From contig CAIIXF020000007.1 in assembly GCA_903813345.2 (NCBI GenBank), positions 67,730 to 131,729 on the forward strand: a stretch of DNA of 64,000 nucleotides, written 5' to 3'. This DNA is from Owenia fusiformis. Its lineage: Eukaryota > Annelida > Polychaeta > Sabellida > Oweniidae. The position numbers and the translations under genes are program-made. Positions 12,501-24,500 of this stretch are shown here, in pieces. Each line of letters begins with the position of its first letter. Positions within the stretch are counted from its first letter, which is position 1. Below the pieces are notes generated by a model. The model saw only the letters and a list, made by a program, of their open reading frames with translations, did not search any database and had not been told where the DNA came from.

Positions 12501-15500
12501 ATACCATTAATCTTGCTTTGATGTCATATACAGAAAAATCTCCTTCAAAACATCATTCAAAGTGAGCACAACAACAAGTGGTCATAACTTGGGTTTAATA
12601 TGTCCTGGTAATATGTGCACTAAGTGATAAGGTTAAATCTGCTAATTGCTTTTTTGTTCAGTATGTCCAAATTACTAATGTGCTCTCAGAAAAGTACTGC
12701 ACATAAAGAGTAAAAGGACTATTCAATTTTTAGTTTGGAAATAAGCACATATTTTCATTCAATTCCATGAGCATGTTTTAAATATGTAGATTGGGTATTC
12801 TTTGGATAAGAATTGTCTAGTTTTAAAGTTCCCATATACCATATTGCCCAAATATCATGCCTGTTGTTGTTTATTGCACTGCTATTATAGAAATATGTGA
12901 TTATGATGTTATTTAATGGCGATCTGATAGCTAATTGGGGAAGTTCGTGTTATGTTGAGGTATGGAACTTACAAGCTTAAATGGCCCAATGCCAAAAGAT
13001 CCAATCGGCACACTTTGGATTTCCCATATATGTACTGCCAACAGTGGAACTGAGGATTACTGTAGAGGTCTATAATTTAGACAGTTTACCTACAGTTAAT
13101 CTTACTTGGACCTCATCTCTATGAGTGTCAACAGAAGAAAATAAATTGTAGCTTAAAAAAAGAGTTGAAATAATAGGTGTTTCCATAAGTGATTTTGCCA
13201 TATTTGTCTTATATCTCTCTGCTTTCTATTTAGTCTCTGACAAAAGAGAAGACTTAATTACTGTTTTGAGGCTGATTTAGTGAAAGCAAATTTTGTTTTT
13301 ATAAAAATCTTATATTATTAATACTTTATAGTGTTTATATTATCCCATTCAAACAGAGGTAATTTGTATATTTTTCATCATTATGTGAGGTTTTTGTGAA
13401 TCATAAAATAACACGTTTTGCATGACATATGTAAGTTATCCTCATGAAAGCTTTTCTTACTGATTTCATTTGGAGAAAAGATCTTTGCTCGTTCATGTAA
13501 ACTTGGAATAGAGAATGACACTTTTATTGCTTGTACCTTTGAAAACATTTTCAATTAATTTTTTCATCATTTTAAGTTACTTTTGTAGTCTACTAAAATT
13601 GCCAGAATGGTCAGGTTTGACGAGCATGGCCTAATGTTTGTGATATATCTTTATCCGTTTGTTTTAGAAATGAAAATTAAATCTTTTGTAGAAGTTCAAA
13701 TTAAACATTGGTTTTTACTAAAAGCAATTTCAATTATTTATGAGAGCTTTTGTCTTGTGGTTCTCCAATACTCATTACCTTGACTGGCAGAAATGTCAAC
13801 TGATGATCATGTTTCAACGTTACAACAAAAAATGCTTCAAGATTTTAGAACCAATAGCGCGATAAAGGTATGGGTGGAAATTATTCCTGTAAATTTTGCA
13901 TGCTCGGCACATACTGACTTCCTGGTAAGACGGGAAAATATGCTCTCAGTATTTTAATCAAAACCAATATCCATGAAACATTATCTCTAAATTACAAATG
14001 AGGACTTTTTGACATTAAATCATTGAGTGGCATTATAGTTGAATATTGAAGAACTTTGACTAATCCATTGGGAACTAAAGACATACTTCATTGAATTCAT
14101 AATCTCGTACATCCATGCTTTGATACTGTAAAACAAGTTCACTTCTTACCATTTCTACTTAATTCCATTGTTTTTTTCATTGATATAGATGGTCATTTTT
14201 GGGGGACTATCAAATTATTTGTGACATCTGTGGCATCAGAACTGAATTCTGTATGTAAGTAAACTGAACATGGTTTATGATAATTTGTACATTGGATCAC
14301 ACTGGCATTTTATTATATTTTTGCTAAACTGGCATTTTATTCACTTCTTTGTACAATCTCTGTGTATGTGCCTACAAAATGAAGTTGATGTTGAATTGAT
14401 GTTTTAAATGATTCATAAACACTGAATGGCATGTTATCCCTCTATTCATCACTGACTTGAGTTACACATTTACAAGACATCTTGTCTTCACATACTTCAG
14501 CAAGTCTCTCGATCTTGTGGTTTGGAACATTCCAATGTTTTTTTTATAAATACACTATACAGTTAAACCTGGATATCCAAATATCTTAATAATCTGAACA
14601 CCTGTATAATCTGAACACCTCTCAATATGAACACTTTTTCTCAGTCTCAATTTTCACACCTCATATTCACCTTCATGTTTAAGAAACCTTGAAATGTGAA
14701 CACCTGCTAATCTGAACACTCTTAGGTAGTCCCGGTTGTGTTTCTTTAAGACAGGTTTTCCTGTACATGATTCAATGATCTAAATCCTGTGTTCTCCTTA
14801 TATTACTCTAATTTTACCTGTCAGTTATTTGGTCGAAATTTATAAACAGGATTTGTTGTCATTTCAATTATACCAGAGATTTGAACTTTTGGTCGATCGG
14901 AAGTAAAGTTAGTACAAAAGTTCCAAAAATAAATGATGTGAAGTTAAGAAAAGATGTTTTCATTGACAAGATATCACTTTTTTATTTTTTGTTTAAGTGT
15001 GATGAAACTATCATCTTGAAGATCAATGTCATGCATTTGTGCGTATGAATCCCTCAAATCAAGCCAAAACTTTTGATATGCATGGCTGAGTATACAACAT
15101 TCTACCATCTGCATAATTGGCAAGCAATACCATAGAAATATGTAGCATTACTGGAGTTACATCACCATACTTCTCATCTAAGTATTTACCAAACGAAATG
15201 ATCAAAATCTCAGGCTTACTGTCTGTCAGTGCATCACCAAAGAATGTAAGCATTTCTGATGAAAATGAGAGAGTGGAAATACAATCTTCTTCTATTCTTC
15301 CAAGTTGAGAAATGTTCTCATATCTTACTTAGGACCACACAATAAGTTGGTTGTGAAAAATTAGTTTGATTTATCAAAAGGTGTCAAGGTCTCTGATTGT
15401 TGAAACATTGACAAAAGGTGTATGTACGTTTAACACCTCTGAAATCTATTTCTTTGTAATTTGAATTTCAAGTGTTTTTCTGTATTTACTTTTAAGTAAA

Positions 15501-18500
15501 AGAGTTTAATATTTGTGTATTGAGCTGTTTGTTAGGATTTTTGACCAGTCAACTATACATTTTATTGTTCGATTTTTTAGTGGTATTACTTTGAGATGGT
15601 TTGTTTGTTATCCCATCGAACGAAGTTCGGAGGGATATAGGGAACGCCTCCGTCCGTCCGTCCGTACATACGTCCGTCCGTCCGTCCGGGCAATAACTCA
15701 AATACCGTTGGCCCGATTTTGTTCATATTTTGTACACATATACCCTATGAAAGTAGAAGTTCTGCTCGAAAGCCAATTTTCAAAATGGCCACTCATTTCA
15801 AAATGGCGGCCATTTTAGTGCCGATTTTACAGTAATTTAGGTACAATATGTAAAACTGTAATAGCAATATGTTTTAAATGTAAAAAATTATAAAGGACAT
15901 TAATAATGCTACAAATGTAGATATTAAAGAAGCACATGGCAGCCATCTTGAAAAATGGCAGCCTTTACTCGTCATTTTAACGTATTTTACTATAACTCAA
16001 AAAGTAGTGGAGCGATTTGTTCATATTTGGTATGTGAATACTATAAGCATGGCACACTGTCCTATGACACTTTGGGTAGAAGGTGGCCATTTTGGAAAAA
16101 AAATTGAAAAATGGCCGCCATTTTAACGTATTTTACTATAAGGTATGAGGTTCCATATCCATCCGCCAAAAGGTATGACCCCTATATAGTCCATTTAAAA
16201 ACTCGTGGTATTGTTCTAAATAACGCCTTGGTTGGCTTCTAGGGTACCTAGTATGCCACTATTTGGTATCAAAATAAAGAGGAGGAGTTCGACTTTCATT
16301 TGAATTACGATAATAACGATGTAGGTCAAAAATAGTTCCGACGTGAGCATGTTTACTACGCGTTTGCATATCATATCAGAATTGAGGAAGTGGTAGCAAA
16401 CGCGAGTCACAATAAATTGACGCTGATATCTCAAAAAGTAACCTGACTCCCTATAATTTGATGTAGATCAATCGAACCCCTAAATGAACAGGTCCATTTT
16501 GATATATAACACTATGGGGGGTAAGCGTTTTATAGTTGGTCACGAACGCCATATGTGCAAAGTATTGTTATGAATTTTCGAATTTGGTGTTGGATTACGG
16601 TACTCATACCTTAAAATGAGGCCTAAAAATGTCTGCTAGTTGGCCAGAGACCAATATTCTAGTAGAATTTGAGAACAGAATCGATTTTTCCGTTCTGCGT
16701 AGGGCAAACAATGATTTGAAATTACTTTCAACCATTCTGTGAGTATAAGAACGGTCATAAGAGGCCCGTGGAGGGTCATGAATGAAAGAGAGCCCTCCGA
16801 AATTCCGTCAAAATTGCAGGTTATTTCTTCATTTTTTGCTAAAATTGCATGATTTTCAGGGCCCATATCTCAGTGAAATTGCTACAATGTAGCAATTTTT
16901 CATTTTTACAGGCTAGATACACGTGTCAGGTCGACAGAAACAGTAAGCATGTGTGATTTTTAAATTGCTACATTGTAGCAATATTTATTTCAAAATACAG
17001 GTGTGAGGGAAACTGCAATTTAGTCAGATTTGGGCGAAAATGGCCAAATTTCAGTCAAAATCCTCGGAACACAGGGCCTTTGTCTTAGATTTAGTCAATG
17101 ATGGAACTCTTAGTAGAAGGTGTGCCATATAGGGAATGAAAGCTGTTTGTCAGACGTATCATTTTCTTCAATAAACTCAGAGATAGTCAGGTTAGATTTG
17201 TGACGTCACAGTGGCAAAGTTAGACTAGCATATTTAGACGTATTTGGGGTAGGGCAAATTAACCCTTTCTAGCCTAAATGGATAAATTTTTCACATATTC
17301 AGCCAGTTCCTACGTTTTTATGCATTTTTGAACTAGAAATGATATTTTCTGCCAAAAAAAGTTGCAGAGACAAAAATCAGTGTGATGTCATAAAACATTA
17401 AGGTATAAGGTTCCATATCCATCCGCCAAAAGGTATGACCCCTATATAGTCCATTTAAAAACTCGTGGTATTGTTCTAAATAACGCCTTGGTTGGCTTCT
17501 AGGGTACCTAGTATGCCACTATTTGGTATCAAAATAAAGAGGAGGAGTTCGACTTTCATTTGAATTACGAAAATAGCGATGTTGGTCAAAAATAGTTCCG
17601 ACGTGAGCATGTTTACTACACGTTTGCATATCATATCAGAATTGAGGAAGTGGTAGCAAACGCGAGTCACAATAAATGGACGCTGATATCTCAAAAAGTA
17701 ACCTGACTCCCTATAATTTGATGTAGATCAATCGAACCCCTAAATGAACAGGTCCATTTTGATATATAACACTATGGGGGGTAAGCGTTTTATAGTTGGT
17801 CACGAACGCCATATGTGCAAAGTATTGTTATGAATTTTCGAATTTGGTGTTGGATTACGGTACTCATACCTTAATATGAGGCCTAAAATTGTCTGCTAGT
17901 TGGCCAGAGACCAATATTCTAGTAGAATTTGAGAACAGAATCGATTTTTTTCGTTCTGCGTAGGGCAAACAATGATTTGAAATTACTTTCAACCATTCTG
18001 TGAGTATTAGAACGGTCATAAGAGGCCCGTGGAGGGTCATGAATGAAAGAGAGCCCGCCGAAATTCTGTCAAAATTGCAGGTTATTTCTTCATTTTTTGC
18101 TAAAATTGCATGATTTTCAGGGCCCATATCTCAGTGAAATTGCTACAATGTAGTGATTTTTCATTTTTACAGGCTAGATACACGTGTCAGGTCGACAGAA
18201 ACAGTAAGCATGTGTGATTTTTAAATTGCTACATTGTAGCAATATTTATTTCAAAATACAGGTGTGAGGGAAACTGCAATTTAGTCAGATTTGGGCGAAA
18301 ATGGCCAAATTTCAGTCAAAATCCTCGGGACACAGGGCCTTTGTCTTAGATTTAGTCAATGATGCAACTCTTAGTAGAAGGTGTGCCATATAAGGAATGA
18401 AAGCTGTTTGTCAGACGTATCATTTTCTTCAATAAACTCAGAGATAGTCAGGTTAGATTTGTGACGTCACAGTGGCAAAGTTAGACTAGCATATTTAGAC

Positions 18501-21500
18501 GTATTTGGGGTAGGGCAAATTAACCCTTTCTAGCCTAAATGGAATAATTTTTCACATATTCAGCCAGTTCCGACGTTTTTATGCATTTTTGAACTAGAAA
18601 TGATATTTTCTGCCAAAAAAAGTTGCAGAGACAAAAATCAGTGTGATGTCATAAAACATTAAGGTATGAGGTTCCATATCCATCCGCCAAAAGGTATGAC
18701 CCCTATATAGTCCATTTAAAAACTCGTGGTATTGTTCTAAATAACGCCTTGGTTGGCTTCTAGGGTACCTAGTATGCCACTATTTGGTATCAAAATAAAG
18801 AGGAGGAGTTCGACTTTCATTTGAATTACGAAAATAGCGATGTAGGTCAAAAATAGTTCCGACGTGAGCATGTTTACTACGCGTTTGCATATCATATCAG
18901 AATTGAGGAAGTGGTAGCAAACGCGAGTCACAATAAATGGACGCTGATATCTCAAAAAGTAACCTGACTCCCTATAATTTGATGTAGATCAATCGAACCC
19001 CTAAATGAACAGGTCCATTTTGATATATAACACTATGGGGGGTAAGCGTTTTATAGTTGGTCACGAACGCCATATGTGCAAAGTATTGTTATGAATTTTC
19101 GAATTTGGTGTTGGATTACGGTACTCATACCATAACTTGAAAAGTAGTGGTGCGATTTTGTTCATATTTGGTATGTGAATACTATAAGCATGGCACACTG
19201 TCCTATGACACTTTTGGTAGAAGGTGGCCATTTTGAAAAAATTTTGAAAAATGGCCGCCATTTTAACATATTTTACTATAACTCAAAAAGTAGTTGAGCG
19301 ATTTTGTTCATATTTGGTATGTGAATACTATATGCATGGCACACTGTCCTATGACACTTTGGGTAGAAGGCGGCCATTTTGAAAAAAATTTTGAAAAATG
19401 GCCGCCATTTTAACGTATTTTACTATAACTCGAAAAGTAGTGGAGTGATTTTGTTCATATTTGGTATGTGAATACTATAAGCGTGGCACGCTGTCTATTT
19501 CTAATGACACTTTTGGTAGAAGGCCATTTTGAAAATGGCCACCATTTTAACGTATTTTACTATAACTCGAAAAGTAGTCGAGCGATTTTGTTCATATTTA
19601 ATATGTGAATACTTTAAGCATGGCACATTGTCTAATAAGACTTTGGGGAGTAGTCGGCAATTTTGAAAAATGGCCACCATTTTTATGTGTGTTATTTTAC
19701 AAGTACGTGTGCGATTTTTCATAAATTTTAGAGGTGGCTACTTAAAAGCATATTATTTCTTCTGATGACAACTTGGCTAGTGAGCAACCATTTTGAAAAT
19801 GGTGGCCTTTCTGGTGTGTTGTTTTATGATATTTGCTATATTCGTTTGTAAAAATGCCAGCCATTTCAGTTCGATGGGATTCACTACGCTTTGGCGTTGC
19901 CGTTGTTCTGGTTTGTTCAGTAGTCACCATATGATCATATTTATATTGTACACACTCTGCTACATTGGTGTTTGTGATACTTCTTAGAGTCTGGTAAAGT
20001 GACACGGAAAGAATTTAGAAGTTGTGTCAGAGTCATTTCAGGGATTCTTCACACTAATTAAATCTCATAGTTAAAGTTCCAAGATATCAAATTATATTCC
20101 AGTATGGTCTAAGTAGCCTAAAATAGAATGGTATGTGACTTAATTGTCTTACATCAGCTTAAATTACTAGGTGAGTAGCATTTATTCTATTTTCCTAGAC
20201 CCATTGTTTCCCATTGTTTCCCATTTGTTCTTTCTTAATGTTATTCTTAGTTGTTGAATATAGAGGATGGGGGAGGGTTTAACCTTTACCATGCTGCCTT
20301 ATTTCAGCAAATATATCCCACGCAACTGGCTTATTTTTCAAAGAGTGCAAAAAATGATATGCCTGGACTAAATAATTAATATCTCAATAACTACTGAATG
20401 AATCTGGATAAAATTTTCACAAAGGGAAGATACAGTGGCCTGGCTCATGAAAAGAAATGTTCTCATGAATTTTTTCGTACATTAACACGACTGGGCATAA
20501 AAATACCATGAATACTCCTCCGGAATCCGCCGCTCCGCCTCTTCGTCTGGTCAGAATCCAAATCTGAATTTGCAGCGATCGAATGTTCAATTTTTCAATT
20601 CAGAAAATATTCTAGTTTCTATTTTCGATGACCGTTATCGGCTTCCAAGAGCCTAAAGAGCTCGAAATCGTAATCCATTTCCTCCACATTTTCGTTGTGA
20701 TCGTATTTGTCCACCATTTTGTACGATTCGTTCACTAAAAACGACTAAAACACTGTTTAAATTGTTGAATTGAGAATTATTTTTCGAAATATCGCCATTT
20801 CTAGGTCAACAGGAAGTCATGTTAGGCACTGAATAAATCGGGCAATCTAATTGGACAATACGAATGGCGCGAAAAAGTAAAGTTTTTAAAAGTTTGAAAT
20901 CAGGCGTACGGGTCCGCCGGCAGTTGTGAGAGACATTTTAGTCTCAGCGGACGAGTCCGCCGGCAGCACGCTAAAGGTTAAAAAAGCTTTTTTCTCAAGA
21001 TTTGATTTTCAGATGATACTCCCAATCCTTATAACTTAACTCCAAGATCCCAGAGCTGCATCTGGATAGACATTGAAATATGATCAAAAAGCAGGCAAGG
21101 TGTGACAATGCTCATTTTGAGGTTTCGTGTTAATAATGGATATTCACAATTGCTTTGAAAACCTGGAATCTGAAACATATATCTTACCAAGTAAACCCCA
21201 TTTATATCTCTCACTATAGGAATATATCTCAGCTTATAAATACAGTGATTAACCAGTAACACATGTCAGCAGGTACATAATACCACTAATCTACATTACA
21301 TCGCAACCTATAACATTTATATATATTATTTCCTTCCTGTAATCTTTAGTGCATTTCTGTCATTAATCCATACTGTACAAAAGTTGTTCATACTGTATAT
21401 CAATTTTATATATTATTGATTATACATGTAGTATATACAATTAACTGTACATTTCCAAATGAATAATAGATAAATGAATGTTTCCTTCTCCATACCTTTT

Positions 21501-24500
21501 CTAAAATATATTAATAAACATAATTTAATTATAAAATAATTGATTTTTAGAATATACTTGTAAACATCATTATGTTTAATTACAACAGATTCAATTTTTT
21601 TTTATAAGACGTACATGTTTTCTCATTCGGTAAGTAAAGAACATGAGCATTTTGTGATTCATCTTTGGTTCGGGAAAACCATGATATACTATAACATTCT
21701 CGAAAAGATGAAATATCATATTAGTTATGTGATTCATCTTTGAAAACGCACCAGAACTAAATGAGAAACCTGCCATGGTAGAAGGACTGACTTGAAAATG
21801 AGATCACATTTTAGATTTCTCAGGCTGTCAGATCTGCAGGACATTTAACAACCTAGTAATAAGGTCATGCAATTTTCAGGTCCAAGGTCTAGACTCTGTG
21901 GAGAATATCACCTAAGTGACTCTAACCTGCTTTATCTTTGTAAGTTTAGAGGTGTGTTTGTTTATAGGTTAAAAGTTGGGGGTGTTTTTGGTGTGGTCTT
22001 AGGGGGTTAATAGTATGCTTAGATTCAAGTAAAAGGCCAAAAGAAATTGATTCTATGATTGCTGTAAAATTGTACGTCTGTGTATAATTTGGGTAGCTTG
22101 TGTTGAGATATTAAAGACACCCAAGGTGTTTAAAAGATGGTACCTCAGTCTACCTATAAAGAGGTAAGTGTTACACTTACCAGCCAGTAGCTCTTATTAT
22201 CAACAAGGAATAGCATTTAGTATGGCAGTATTTACATAATATACTGTTTAGACTAGCAGTATATAAAATATCCCTCTACCTCTTACTATTCAATTTACCT
22301 GCAAATTACACATTATTATAGTTACTTATCTGCATAAACGTTCAAAGTGTGGATTTCCACAGGAAATATTTTCAAGTGATGCTTCAAAGTAATTATATTT
22401 TTGGCTCAAAAAATAATTTCCAGCACTTCTGCGAGATTCAGAATTTCTGTTTGATTCCAGTTTTTCTCTTCTACTTAGCAAGAAAATTGATACGGGTACT
22501 GTGACTTCTTGGCAAGTATGAATATCCGATTCATGGTGGTGTTTGTGGCAACTCTTGTTTTTTAGATCAAGTTTATCACAGGTAATGCCATAAAATATTC
22601 AATATCAGGTTTGGCAGATTTGGGGTTCTATATTGAAACTTCACCTTTGATCGATGTAACTCAAAACTTTTCCTTTTAACATTCATTGCCTTGTATGTTA
22701 ACAGATTGGAACTTGCATTTTAACATGTACACTTTTTGGCAGATTATCATTATGTAAAAAATGTTTGGAAGACTCTTATGATAGAATATGGTTTGTTTTA
22801 TTATGCAACTACATATTATGTGGTTCTAATAAAGATTTATTTTGAAAAACTGTTCTAAATCTGAACTTGTAACGCATTTTTGGGATATTATAAATGTAAG
22901 GCCTACTCAACTATCAAAGTAACGGCAAGTGCCCTGTTGGCATTTCTGGCAAAATAACGAAATGTTTTTACTGATGGAAGTGGAGGCTTGGAGAGTATGA
23001 TAAATAACATGGTACTGAGGGAAAGTATACCAAAATGTTACTGTTTGATATCATTCATGGCTGGTGTGCCTCAGTAGGACTTCGGAAACCTCATTAAAAT
23101 ATGAGCAGTCAGAAATATTTTTCGATGGAGGAAACATGGATATCAAAGGACATACCTATTCCAGGGACTGATGATGTAATAATTATCAGGTTACCTTAGT
23201 GACAGGAAATTCTAATGATGATGTCATCTACAAGTTGGAAGTTGACAAAAAGAGGGATGACTATTGGAGGATTCCTCAATTGTATTCGTTGGATATATGT
23301 CAGATAAAATATTCTTCTTATTAGCTTTATTAAACCTTTCACTTTCGTTTTGATTGACATTTTCTTCTATGACATCAGAAACTGAGTTAGTGATGCATTA
23401 TGGGTCTAATGATGTCACAATGGTGATCTAGTTTATGGGCATTATGGCAGATGTTGTGGATAGGAAAGAGTCCAAGTCACCATTTGATCAAGTTGATTGG
23501 AAGTTCCTCTCTGTACAGAGTGTCCCACATAATGTAAGTGCTATTGTAGTAAATGCTTATGTAGCAGGGTGATTTTCAGCTTCATATGGGGATAATAGGG
23601 TAGGAGTAATATTTTCCGTTTTCTACTTCTGTGATCAAGAAAATACCAAATTATTTTTGGCAAAATTTTTTTTTTTAATGTCTACAAAGCAATCCCATTT
23701 TTCTTAAAGGTTATGTTGCCAAGTAATCCCCTGAAGTAATCCCCCTCCCCCAAGCTATCAGAATGAACATCGTTCCAGAATTAATATCTTCCGCCTATGC
23801 ATCTATTCTCTCTTGCATATGTAGCAGAATGCTCCAGGATTTCCCTCAATGCCAAAGGTGTCACCTCTATTGTTCTTCTCTCTCCACTTCACCAAGCTGT
23901 CCCTCCCTCTTTTACACCTTGCCAAAGAAACCCCACACCTCTTAGAAATGTCACACAGTTGGCAGGTTTGTTGATGACAATGTTTTTACAGTTTAGCAAA
24001 CATCCCCTCTGCAATTACCAATTAATAGCAATGATTGGTTGAACAAGAGTATGGTGAATTGACATTATACAGCATCTGGTGATTTTTGATGATGTCCCAA
24101 ACAAAAAAATATTTGCAGTTATAGAATGTAAAAGGAAAGAAATGAATGGATTATGAATACCATCAGCTGGTAGAATCTGTATACCGGATTGCTATTTTTA
24201 TATATCAGCCAGTTGGTCATTTTTTGACATTTTCAGGATGTATATATATATTATATATATATTAAAAAGCTTCTGTTGAAAGGGTGTCTGCTAAAAGCCA
24301 GGTGAAACAGTTGATAGATGATGAACATTTACGCATTATAAATAATAAATTGAACATTTGGTGCACTATTGGGGGTTGGCATTAATTTGATGGAAAGTGA
24401 ATCTTGTAATTCACCTGAGGATACATGTAGGGTAGATTAGGGTGGATTAGGGAGGGATTAGCAGATTAACTGGGAAATTAGGTCAATTTATGATATCCTA

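Noticed and set aside
16216-18955. Repeated - strand frames of 72-87 codons in segments A and B
   Set aside because: They recur only because the segments were duplicated; no family resemblance, and a 1 bp indel changes the B frame between copies.
16142-19131. Classical LTR retrotransposon
   Set aside because: A segments start GG and end CC, B has no evident primer-binding site or polypurine tract, and there is no reverse transcriptase coding.
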